This document shows, in pieces, positions 40,481 through 47,854 of a stretch of DNA of 64,000 nucleotides; the stretch's first letter is position 1; every line of letters begins with the position of its first letter. A model generated the notes under the pieces. The model saw only the letters and a program-made list of their open reading frames with translations. It searched no databases and had not been told where the DNA came from. The position numbers and the translations under genes are program-made. Location of the stretch: contig JAJVIM010000039.1 of assembly GCA_022071955.1 (NCBI GenBank), forward strand, positions 88,275-152,274, written 5' to 3'. Source of the DNA: Anaerolineae bacterium (GTDB lineage Bacteria > Chloroflexota > Anaerolineae > 4572-78 > J111).

Positions 40481-41734
40481 TGTATTTTTTATTATTTGCC
40501 GGAGCGCCTCAATATCCGGCGCAACGTGGTAGGCTTTGGTGCCAACCAGCTCCACGCCTTTCATCGCGCCGGCCACGTCTTTGAGCCCGTTACCGGTGTT
40601 GATAACTACAATTCGTTCATTGGGGTGGACCTGCCCCTGTTCGATGGCTTTGAGCAGGCCGGCATAGGCCGCCGCGCCGGCCGGTTCGGCAAAGACGCCG
40701 GTACCGCGGGCCAGCGCCGGAATGGCCGCCAGAATTTCGTCATCGGTCACAGACAGGTACGCGCCGCCGGTTTCGGTGACGGCGGCCATCGCTTTGAGAC
40801 GGTCACGGGGCAGGCCGGCGCTGATGCTGTCGGCGGCAGTTTGCGCTTTGATGGCCGGTTTGGTCAGCACGTCTTCGCCATTTTTCCAGGCCTGGTACAG
40901 GTAGCTGCTGCCCTCGGCCTGCACGCCCATAATTTTGGGCATGTGGTCAATCCAGCCCAGGGCCAGCAAATCTTTTAGCCCTTTGTGCACCCCACCGATG
41001 ATACAGCCATCGCCGACGCTCACAAAAATGCGGTCGGGTGCCTGCCAGCCCAGTTGCTCGCAAATTTCAAAGCTGACGGTCTTTTTACCTTCGGTCATGT
41101 AGGGGTTAAAGCCGGTGTTGCGGTTGTACCAGCCAAACTCGTCGGCGGCAGCCAGGCACAATTCAAAGGCATCGTCATACGTGCCCCGCACCAGCATTAC
41201 CTGCGAGCCAAAGGTGAGCAACTGCGCAATTTTGGCCGGCGGCGCGGCCTCTGGCACAAAAATTACGTTGGGTTGTTTCACGCTGGCGCAAATGCCGCTG
41301 AGCGCCGCCGCGGCGTTGCCGGTGCTGGCAGTGGTGATGATCGCCGCCCCTTTTTCCTGGGCTTTAACCACGGCCACGGCGCTGGCCCGGTCTTTGAAGC
41401 TGGCGGTCGGCAGCCGGCCATCGTCTTTAACCCACAGGTGTTGCAGGCCGATTTCACCGGCCAGCCGATCGGCGCGGTAGAGCGGGGTCCAGCCGACGCT
41501 CAGCGGCGGAACTTTGGCGTTGGGCTGCACCGGCAGCAGCGTTTTATAGCGCCAAATGGTAAAGGTGGTGGAGTGGAACAGATCGCCTTTGCTCAGCCGC
41601 CGGCCAATCAAATCGTAATCGTACTGCACATCCAGAATGCCTTCGCGGCCGTGGTCGGGGCAAACGTAGTCCACTTCATCGGGTTGGTAGGTTTTGCCGC
41701 AAATGAGGCATTTTAGGTGAGAGATGTGATCCAT
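40472..41734 (-). CDS. thrC: Threonine synthase-like PLP enzyme
   Basis: 420 residues. An N-terminal zinc-ribbon (CLICG...CPDHG) precedes a fold-type II PLP domain with TASFKDRAS (PLP lysine), TTASTGNAAAALSG and VSVGDGCIIGGVHKG. This is the ThrC class II form found in many bacteria. Its position between carbamate kinase and a second PLP enzyme leaves open whether it makes threonine or acts as a lyase on another phosphorylated or ureido amino acid. No strong Shine-Dalgarno is visible. The 3' end of the gene overlaps the heptamer array. Confidence 0.85.
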   Translation of the reverse strand: MDHISHLKCLICGKTYQPDEVDYVCPDHGREGILDVQYDYDLIGRRLSKGDLFHSTTFTIWRYKTLLPVQPNAKVPPLSVGWTPLYRADRLAGEIGLQHLWVKDDGRLPTASFKDRASAVAVVKAQEKGAAIITTASTGNAAAALSGICASVKQPNVIFVPEAAPPAKIAQLLTFGSQVMLVRGTYDDAFELCLAAADEFGWYNRNTGFNPYMTEGKKTVSFEICEQLGWQAPDRIFVSVGDGCIIGGVHKGLKDLLALGWIDHMPKIMGVQAEGSSYLYQAWKNGEDVLTKPAIKAQTAADSISAGLPRDRLKAMAAVTETGGAYLSVTDDEILAAIPALARGTGVFAEPAGAAAYAGLLKAIEQGQVHPNERIVVINTGNGLKDVAGAMKGVELVGTKAYHVAPDIEALRQIIKNTNS

Positions 41735-41744
41735 TGTAGTTTGT

Positions 41745-41806
41745 CCGTAATACGTGATGCGTAATGCGTAACTCAGAAAAATTACGGATTACGCGTTACG
41801 CATTAT
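41745..41806. repeat. Self-complementary heptamer array D3
   Basis: Four CGTAATG-type units run to about 41773, followed by an A-rich turn and four ATTACGC-type units to 41806. The right arm enters the last codons of the carbamate kinase gene. Confidence 0.88.
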
Positions 41807-42753
41807 TCATTTGTAATATGCGTGCCGGTTTCGCCGGCCACGGCGCGTTCAATGTTTTCCGGGTTGGTGATGATGGCTCGTTTGCCGCCGCGCTCCAAAA
41901 AGTCGATGCAGGCCTGCACTTTGGGAGCCATGCTGCCTTTGGCAAAATGGCCGCCTTCGGCCAGGTAGGCTTTGGCCTGGGCCACGGTCAGGTGATTGAG
42001 CCACTGCTGGTTGGGTTTACCGTAATTGAGCGCCACTTTTTCTACGGCGGTGCTGATGATAAACGCATCCGCGCCCAAATCGCTGGCCAGCAGCGATGAA
42101 GCCAGGTCTTTGTCGATGACCGCGGCGGTGCCGCGCAGGTTGCCTTCGGCATCGGCCAGCACCGGCACGCCGCCGCCGCCCACGGCAATCACGGTGATGC
42201 CCTGTTCGATGAGGCTTTTGATAACGCTTTCTTCAACAATGCGCACCGGTTTGGGCGAGGCGACCACGCGCCGCCAGCCGCGCCCGGCGTCTTCTACCAC
42301 GTGCCAGCCGTCCTGCTCCTGACGCTGCATCGCCGCGTCTTCGTCCATAAATGAGCCGATGGGCTTGCTGGGGTTTTGAAAGGCCGGGTCATCGGCCGAA
42401 ACTTCAACCTGGGTAACAACCGTGACCGCGTTTTTGTTGATGCCGCGCTGTCGAAACTGGTTGTACAGGTTTTGCTGGAGCGCGTAACCGATCGCACCCT
42501 GCGTGTCTGCGCCGCAGGCATCCAGTGGGACTTCGTGCAGTTCGTGGCGCGACAGCTCGGAGCGGCGCAAAATAAAACCGACCTGCGGGCCGTTGCCGTG
42601 GCTGATGACCACGTTCCAGCCCTGGCTGATCAGCCCGGCAATGTGCTGGCAGGTTTCGCCAGTAGCTATGTACTGGTCTTCTACGGATTGGTGTTGTTTG
42701 TCTTTAATGAGCGAGTTGCCGCCAATGGCGATAACTGCGATGTTGTTGGGCAT
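41803..42753 (-). CDS. arcC: Carbamate kinase
   Basis: 316 residues from ATG 42753; GAGG lies upstream. It converts carbamoyl phosphate and ADP to ATP, ammonia and CO2. Motifs are VIAIGGNSLI, VISHGNGPQVG, SPKPVRIVE, VIAVGGGGVPV, VIDKDLASSLLA and HFAKGSMAPKVQA. The partner is probably the carbamoyltransferase-like gene just upstream. Overlapping frames that reach further upstream cover the repeat and were rejected. Confidence 0.95.
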   Translation of the reverse strand: MPNNIAVIAIGGNSLIKDKQHQSVEDQYIATGETCQHIAGLISQGWNVVISHGNGPQVGFILRRSELSRHELHEVPLDACGADTQGAIGYALQQNLYNQFRQRGINKNAVTVVTQVEVSADDPAFQNPSKPIGSFMDEDAAMQRQEQDGWHVVEDAGRGWRRVVASPKPVRIVEESVIKSLIEQGITVIAVGGGGVPVLADAEGNLRGTAAVIDKDLASSLLASDLGADAFIISTAVEKVALNYGKPNQQWLNHLTVAQAKAYLAEGGHFAKGSMAPKVQACIDFLERGGKRAIITNPENIERAVAGETGTHITNE

Positions 42754-42791
42754 AACTTGTGCCTCGGACTTTCTAAGGTAATGTGGAATTT

Positions 42792-42851
42792 GTGATGCGT
42801 AAAACGTAATGCGTAACTCGTAATTTTTGTACGAGTTACGCATTACGAATT
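42792..42851. repeat. Self-complementary heptamer array D4
   Basis: Five GTGATGC/GTAATGC-type units are followed by CGAGTTA-type units in the opposite sense. It fills the spacer between the carbamate kinase and carbamoyltransferase-like genes. Confidence 0.88.
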
Positions 42852-42861
42852 AGGTGTTGAT

Positions 42862-43839
42862 TTAGCTCATGGTCAGCGCCATCACGGCTTTTTGCACGTG
42901 CAGGCGGTTTTCGGCTTCGTCGTACACCACGGATTGCGGGCCATCGATGACGCCATCGGTCACTTCAATGTTGCGGTCGGCGGGCAGGGGATGCATAAAA
43001 ATGGCATCGTCGGCGGCCATGGCCATACGGCGTTCATCGGTAATCCAGTCCTGGTAGCGGTCGGTGATTTCTTTACCCTTCACCGGGTCGTCGGTGGTGA
43101 GCAGCGGGCCCCAGCTTTTGGCGTAAATCACGTCGCTGCCTTCGATGCCGGCTTCAAAGTCATCCATAATTTCAAAGCTGGTTTTGGCGCGCCGGGCGTT
43201 TTCCTGCCCTTGAGCCACAATATCGGGCATCAGTTTAAATTCCGGGGGATGGACCAGCCGCACGTTCATGCCAAAGCGAGGCATCAACAGCAGCAGGCTC
43301 TGCGGCACGCTGATGGGTTTGAGGTAGCTGCTGGCGTAAGCCCAGCTCACGGTGATGGTTTTGCCGCGGGGATCGCCTTTTTTCTCGATGATGGTCATCA
43401 GGTCGGCCAGAATCTGGAAGGGGTGATAGATTTCGCACTGCATGTTGAGCACCGGCACGCGGCTGGCTTTGGCTACGTCGCGGATGTACTCGTTGCCGGC
43501 GTTCCAGTCGCAGTGGCGAATGGCGATGCCATCGTAGTAGCGGCCGTAAATTTCGCCGATCTCTTTGGCGGTGTCGCCGTGGCTGATCTGGGTGGTTTTG
43601 CTGTCGATGAAAGCGCCGTGGCCGCCCAGTTGGGCAATGCCGGCCTCAAAGCTGGAGCGGGTGCGGGTGCTGGAAAAGAAGAAAAGCAGGGCCAGCACTT
43701 TGTCGCGCAGCGAGGCGTGGGGAATGCCCATTGCCCGGGCGCGTTTCAGCTCAAAGGCCACGTTCATCACCGTGTCGAGCTCGTCTTTGGTCCACTCCTG
43801 AGTGGTGATCATATCTTTACCGCGAAGGTAGGTTTGCAT
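42862..43839 (-). CDS. YgeW-like aspartate/ornithine carbamoyltransferase family protein
   Basis: 325 residues. The carbamoyl-phosphate loop SSTRTRSSFE and the C-terminal HPLPADRN are present. QCEIYHPFQILADLMTI is the family's HP-Q box. It differs from OTC and ATC in the substrate loops (WAYASSYLKPISVPQS) and resembles YgeW. Run toward phosphorolysis it would yield carbamoyl phosphate for the kinase encoded next. GAGGAAC precedes the ATG. The natural ureido substrate is not known here. Confidence 0.85.
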   Translation of the reverse strand: MQTYLRGKDMITTQEWTKDELDTVMNVAFELKRARAMGIPHASLRDKVLALLFFFSSTRTRSSFEAGIAQLGGHGAFIDSKTTQISHGDTAKEIGEIYGRYYDGIAIRHCDWNAGNEYIRDVAKASRVPVLNMQCEIYHPFQILADLMTIIEKKGDPRGKTITVSWAYASSYLKPISVPQSLLLLMPRFGMNVRLVHPPEFKLMPDIVAQGQENARRAKTSFEIMDDFEAGIEGSDVIYAKSWGPLLTTDDPVKGKEITDRYQDWITDERRMAMAADDAIFMHPLPADRNIEVTDGVIDGPQSVVYDEAENRLHVQKAVMALTMS

Positions 43840-43865
43840 TTTTTTGTTCCTCTTTAAGTTCTAAA

Positions 43866-43893
43866 TTTTGAGTTTTGAGTGTTAAGTGATGAG
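43866..43893. repeat. Heptamer array D5
   Basis: Four 7-base units: TTTTGAG twice, then TGTTAAG and TGATGAG. They abut the left end of the MITE-like element. Confidence 0.85.
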
Positions 43894-44032
43894 TACATCG
43901 TTAAATAAATAAGTTACACTTTGGTGGCCGTCATGCCCGAATGTTTTTATCGGGCATCTACAGCAGGGATTCCCGCTAAAAGCGTGCGGGAATGACGCTC
44001 AAAAACCTCAGAAAATTTATTTAACGGTGTAC
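43893..44032. mobile_element. 140-bp MITE-like element with 18-bp terminal inverted repeats
   Basis: The ends 43893-43910 and 44015-44032 are inverted repeats matching at 17 of 18 positions. Inside are two hairpins, ATGCCCGA with TCGGGCAT and ATTCCCGC with GCGGGAAT, and no coding frame. TGA flanks both ends (43890-43892 and 44033-44035), which may be a 3-bp target duplication. No transposase is in the window. Confidence 0.7.
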
Positions 44033-44039
44033 TGAGTTT

Positions 44040-44074
44040 CCTGATTCCTGATTCCTGACTCCTGACTCCTACTT
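44040..44074. repeat. Heptamer array C (CCTGATT type)
   Basis: Five 7-base units: CCTGATT twice, CCTGACT twice and CCTACTT. The last unit overlaps the stop codon of the YgeY-like gene. Confidence 0.88.
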
Positions 44075-45277
44075 AACCATCGCCGGCAGCAGCGTGTAGA
44101 ATTCCGTGGCTTTGACCACGTCGTCCAAAATGACGCTGTCTTCGGTGGTGTGGGCGGTTTCTTCTTCGCCGGGGCCAAAACCAATGGACGGTATCCCGGC
44201 TTTGCCGGCCCAGTAGATGCCGTTGGTGCTAAAGTTCCATTTGCCGGCGGGTTCGTGTTCAAAGCCGATGGCGTCGCGGGTGGCCTGCGCGGCCTGCACA
44301 AAGGGGTGGGTTTCGTCGTAAGCCCAGGCCGGGAAATATTTGTCAACCGGGAAGATGAAGCCGGTGTAGCTGGGTTCATCGTAAAACAGCTCTTCAAGTT
44401 TGATGCTGGCTTTGTGCTCGGCGGGGATGAGCGCCTCAATTTGGGCCATCACGCCTTCTTTGCTTTCGCCAAAGGTCATGCGCCGGTCGATGAAAATGGT
44501 GCATTCGTCCGGCACGGCGTTGATCGATGGCGTGCTTACGGTCATATCGCTAACGGTGATTTTACCGTGGCCCAAAAATTCGTGGTCGCCCAGTTCCGGC
44601 TCCAGCTTGCTGATGGCTTCGATGACCGGCAACATTTTGTAGATGGCGTTATCGCCCAGATGGTTGCTGGCGGCGTGGGCGCTTTTGCCTTTGGCCGTAA
44701 TTTTCATTTCCAGCCGCCCTTTGTGGCCGCGGTAAACTTTCATTTTGGTCGGTTCGCCGATGACCACAAAATCGGGCCGGATGGCCGGGTCAACTTCCAC
44801 AAATGTATTCGGGGCGATGCCGTCGCACCATTCTTCCATGTTGCCAAAGTACCACACGGTCAACCCATCCAGCAGGCCGAGCTGGTTGGCCAGCGCGATG
44901 CCGTAAATCATGCCGGGCGTCGAGCCTTTTTCGTCGCAGGCGCCGCGGGCAAAAAAGCGGCCGTTATCGTCAATTTTGCCGATGAACGGGTCCCACTGCC
45001 AGGCGCTGGGGTCGCCAATGCCAACGGTGTCAATGTGGCTGTCGTACACCATCACTTTGGAGCCGTGGCCCATGCGGCCCATAATGTTGCCCATTTTGTC
45101 AAAGCGCACTTCTTCAAAGCCGAGCTTGTTCATTTCTTCGGCAATACGCGCGCCAACCGCGCCGAGCTGGCTGTCCATGCTGGGGATGGCCACAATATCG
45201 CGCAAAAACTGAATGATGGTCTCGCGCCGGGCTTCGACTTCTTTATGAATTTTTTGAGCTAAAGTTGAGTCTGTCAT
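44069..45277 (-). CDS. YgeY-like M20 family hydrolase
   Basis: 402 residues. M20 metallopeptidase motifs are VYDSHIDTV, RGACDEKGS, EEWCDG and the dimer-domain HAASNHLGDNAIYKM. The block FSTNGIYWAGKAGIPSIGFGPGEE is typical of the YgeY family. E. coli ygeY lies next to ygeW and a carbamate kinase gene, and this order is preserved here. It would hydrolyse an amide or ureido group of a small molecule. AGAGGAT precedes the ATG. Confidence 0.88.
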   Translation of the reverse strand: MTDSTLAQKIHKEVEARRETIIQFLRDIVAIPSMDSQLGAVGARIAEEMNKLGFEEVRFDKMGNIMGRMGHGSKVMVYDSHIDTVGIGDPSAWQWDPFIGKIDDNGRFFARGACDEKGSTPGMIYGIALANQLGLLDGLTVWYFGNMEEWCDGIAPNTFVEVDPAIRPDFVVIGEPTKMKVYRGHKGRLEMKITAKGKSAHAASNHLGDNAIYKMLPVIEAISKLEPELGDHEFLGHGKITVSDMTVSTPSINAVPDECTIFIDRRMTFGESKEGVMAQIEALIPAEHKASIKLEELFYDEPSYTGFIFPVDKYFPAWAYDETHPFVQAAQATRDAIGFEHEPAGKWNFSTNGIYWAGKAGIPSIGFGPGEEETAHTTEDSVILDDVVKATEFYTLLPAMVK

Positions 45278-45302
45278 TTGAAAACAATCCTCTCGGTAAA
45301 AA

Positions 45303-45400
45303 ATTTAGTTATTGGTCATTAGTCACTCGTCATTGGTCATTGGTTGATGCCGCTGGCTGGTACAGACCACAAATGACCAGTGACAGATGACCACTGACAA
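45303..45400. repeat. Inverted heptamer array D6
   Basis: The left arm has 7-mers of TCATTGG type (45303-45347) and the right arm has AATGACC/AGTGACA-type units (about 45370-45400). They are separated by a short unrelated stretch. It fills the spacer between the regulator and the YgeY-like gene. Confidence 0.85.
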
Positions 45401-45401
45401 G

Positions 45402-46130
45402 TTACGTATTCCGTCTGATAAGCCGCAGCCGCAGCAAATCATCCCGAAAATAGGAGGTGGCCTTTAAAATGGGAGCGTTATCCAGACTGTAACCTATTTC
45501 TTCAAAGGAGATGAGCGCGGTGGGGTGCGGCGGCAGGTGCAGCAGTTCGGCCAGCCAGGCCGGGGCGATGAGCGGCACAATTTCGCTGAGATACGAACCC
45601 AGCTCAAGCTGGCAGTTAACCGACAAAAACTGGCTGACCGGCTGGTGAAAATCGTCGGCGCTGAACTGGCAGGTGATGTATTGGGCCGGGATGTCGTTAA
45701 CTGTAAAAATAACCGGCTGGCCATCGGCCAGGAACAGTTTTTTTACGGTGACCACCTCCGCATCCGGCGCAATATTCAGCGCGGCGGCGGTGTCGCCGGT
45801 GGCGGGCTGGCGGGTTACCTCGATGATGCGGTTGGAGGGAGTGTAGCCGTGCGCCTGGAGCATTACCTCGTAATGCCAGATTTCTTCCAGCCGGGTGTGA
45901 ATTTGCAGGCTGGCTTCATTAACAAAGGTGCCGGCGCCCTGCTTGCGAAAGATGGTGCCTTCCAGTTCCAGCCGGCTCAACGCATCGCGGATGGTGGTGC
46001 GACTCACGCCCAGTTCGTTGGCCAGTTCGGTTTCGGAGGGGATGCGCCCTTCGTCAAACTCGGCATTGAAAATGCGCTGTTTGATCAGGGCTTTGGCTTG
46101 TTCAGTTAGTGAGGGCGAGCGTCGAATCAT
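45402..46130 (-). CDS. GntR-family regulator with UTRA ligand domain
   Basis: 242 residues. The winged helix has SETELANELGVSRTTIRDAL and GTIFRKQGAGTFV. The C-terminal UTRA domain (residues about 85-235) binds a small effector, as in HutC and NagR. It is first in the minus-strand cluster with YgeY, YgeW, arcC and two PLP enzymes and is the obvious candidate for its control. A 13-base inverted repeat lies 23 bases before the start and may be its own operator. Confidence 0.92.
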   Translation of the reverse strand: MIRRSPSLTEQAKALIKQRIFNAEFDEGRIPSETELANELGVSRTTIRDALSRLELEGTIFRKQGAGTFVNEASLQIHTRLEEIWHYEVMLQAHGYTPSNRIIEVTRQPATGDTAAALNIAPDAEVVTVKKLFLADGQPVIFTVNDIPAQYITCQFSADDFHQPVSQFLSVNCQLELGSYLSEIVPLIAPAWLAELLHLPPHPTALISFEEIGYSLDNAPILKATSYFRDDLLRLRLIRRNT

Positions 46131-46138
46131 TTAATAAA

Positions 46139-46165
46139 CGTATGGTTGTATGGTTGTATGACAAC
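46139..46165 (-). promoter_or_regulatory. Possible GntR operator
   Basis: GTTGT-ATG-ACAAC (46153-46165) is a perfect inverted repeat next to two direct copies of TATGGTTG (about 46141-46156). It lies just upstream of the regulator's start codon. The assignment is by position and symmetry only. Confidence 0.5.
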
Positions 46166-46602
46166 TTTGAGTTTACACCCAAAATTCGGTTTCGTCAAGA
46201 GTTAATTTTTGGAATAGAGGTGGTTGTCCCCACCCCCGACTCCAGAGAAAGGGCCGGGGGAGCTTATCATTACCCATAAGTGGCGTAAGTAACAAACCGG
46301 GTAAATAAGATTAACCCCCACCCCCTGCCCCCTCCCCCAAAATGGGGGAGGGGAAAACATTACGTGGTCAGTTTTGGGCGGCAAAGCCGCCCAAAACTGA
46401 CCACAAAAGACAAATCCCCCCTTCTCCTTAACGGGGAGAAGGGGGGGAGGGGGGATGAGGGGTGAAAAAAAATTACCCAACTTATGGGTAAAGATAAGCC
46501 GGGAGATGGGGCAATTACCCCAACCTCTATTGAAAAAATCCGGGGAAGATGGGATAATGAAGTACGGGGTTGTATACAAACAAATAATTTTTGGAGGAGC
46601 TT
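46166..46602 (+). repeat. Palindrome plus G-tract element A5 and flanking repeats
   Basis: Within this 437-base non-coding stretch a left C/G hairpin is 46329-46338 with 46344-46353. The central perfect 19-bp inverted repeat is 46364-46382 with 46386-46404 (loop AAA). The right C/G hairpin is about 46416-46446. Four or more G tracts run from 46433 to 46462 on the plus strand. A 12-bp inverted repeat (46270-46281 with 46480-46491) encloses the whole. GGAGGAG (46593-46599) serves the downstream gene. Confidence 0.85.
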
Positions 46603-47328
46603 ATGAAATCGATTTTTGGCGTATCGCTGTTGTTGCTGACCACAATTTGCTGTTGCTGCGGCGGTAGCTGGAGCGGTGGTTTTGATCGGGCCCGGTTGGA
46701 GGAGTTGTTGGGAGGCAATTTTGAGCAGATTCTCAAAGATGCGGATGTGGATTTAAGCGAGGTGCTGGGCACGCCCACGCCAACTGCTGACGAAGCCGAG
46801 TCGCCGGCCGAGCCGGTGCTGCCCGATAGCGTCGAATCGTCGGCGGAACCCGCCCAGGAATCGGCCGTCGTTGAACCGTCAACCGGTGAGGGCAGCAGTG
46901 ACCAGCCGCCCGCCACCGAAGAAGGCAGTATGGCCCAACCCCCCGCTGCCGATGAAGGCAGCGCCGACCAGCCGCCGGCGGATGCCGAATCGTTGCTGGA
47001 GGAATTGCAAAAGCAGGCCGGCGATGGCAGCGGCGAGCCGCTCTCGTTTGGCTGCGAGGATGTTACCCTGCCCATGCCCGCTGATGCGGAGGGTTGTGTC
47101 AGCATGGCCGGCTTCACCACCTATTCCACGGCATTGAGCAAAGACGAGATTAACAAGTTGTACGATGACTATTATAAAGGTCAGGGTTGGAGTCAATTTG
47201 CGCCGATGATTCAGGAGGATGTGATCAACGCCTGGAGTTCTGACAAGGGCTTTGCGTTTGTCTCATATGTGGCTGAAGGTGGCGACAACGGCAAGAATCT
47301 GGTGAGTGTGGGTGAAGTGACCCAGTAA
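46603..47328 (+). CDS. Secreted or lipid-anchored protein with acidic linker
   Basis: 241 residues. The N-terminus MKSIFGVSLLLLTTICCCCGG looks like a lipoprotein signal with a cluster of cysteines, although a strict lipobox is not clear. An acidic Ser/Pro/Glu linker with repeated SSDQPPA/GSADQPPA units covers residues 55-135. The last 95 residues have two cysteines (SFGCEDV, DAEGCVSM) and a mixed alpha/beta pattern (YSTALSKDEINKLYDDYYKGQGW...INAWSSDKGFAFVSYVAEGG). I do not recognise the family. TGGAGGAG precedes the ATG at four bases. Confidence 0.65.
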   Translation: MKSIFGVSLLLLTTICCCCGGSWSGGFDRARLEELLGGNFEQILKDADVDLSEVLGTPTPTADEAESPAEPVLPDSVESSAEPAQESAVVEPSTGEGSSDQPPATEEGSMAQPPAADEGSADQPPADAESLLEELQKQAGDGSGEPLSFGCEDVTLPMPADAEGCVSMAGFTTYSTALSKDEINKLYDDYYKGQGWSQFAPMIQEDVINAWSSDKGFAFVSYVAEGGDNGKNLVSVGEVTQ

Positions 47329-47786
47329 TGCGGATGCCTGTTTTTGATTTTTCGTTCACGGTCCGGGCGTCGCTGGCGCGGGTAGCCGGGTTTCACCACG
47401 ATACCCGCGCCCTCAAACAGCTCACCCCGCCGCCGATTTTTGTGCAAATTCACCGGCTTGAGCCGCTCGGCAACGGCTCGGTGTCTGAGTTTACGTTGTG
47501 GTTTGGACCGCTGCCCATTCACTGGGTGGCGGTTCATTCCAACGTTGACCCCCGGCGCGGTTTTACCGATACACAGCAACAGGGGCCGCTCAAACAGTGG
47601 GCGCACACCCATACCTTTTCCGCCATCAGCCCCACCGAAACCCGCATCAGCGAGCACATTGAGTACGAGCATTTCCCCGGCTGGCGCGGCCTGTTAAGCC
47701 GGCTGCTGTTCCCCACAATCGGCCTGACGCTGCTGTTCCATTATCGAAAGTGGGTTACTCGCCGCGCCATTGAATCCACAAAATGA
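47328..47786 (+). CDS. SRPBCC-fold (START/polyketide cyclase-like) protein
   Basis: 152 residues. The pattern fits the SRPBCC fold used for binding hydrophobic ligands: beta strand FDFSFTVRASLARVAGFHHD, FTLWFGPLPIHWVAVH, then a long C-terminal helix ending in LLFHYRKWVTRR. Its start overlaps the stop of the upstream gene by one base (a second ATG six bases later is also possible). The ligand is not known. Confidence 0.75.
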   Translation: MRMPVFDFSFTVRASLARVAGFHHDTRALKQLTPPPIFVQIHRLEPLGNGSVSEFTLWFGPLPIHWVAVHSNVDPRRGFTDTQQQGPLKQWAHTHTFSAISPTETRISEHIEYEHFPGWRGLLSRLLFPTIGLTLLFHYRKWVTRRAIESTK

Positions 47787-47817
47787 AAAATCCGCGTCAC
47801 AAAATCGCACAAATAAA

Positions 47818-47847
47818 CGGAGTCCAAAACTACAGTTTTGGACTCCG
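47818..47847. repeat. Palindromic hairpin between convergent genes
   Basis: A 12-14 bp perfect stem with inner arms GGAGTCCAAAAC and GTTTTGGACTCC around a short loop. It has no T run. It sits between the SRPBCC gene and the end of uvrA and could slow transcription from both sides. Confidence 0.8.
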
Positions 47848-47854
47848 GTAATTA

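Noticed and set aside
44040..44074. CRISPR-like short repeats
   Set aside because: The units are 7 bp without spacers, so this is a tandem heptamer array; no cas genes are present.
47818..47847. Rho-independent terminator after the SRPBCC gene
   Set aside because: The hairpin is perfect but has no T run on either strand; it is listed as a palindromic repeat instead.
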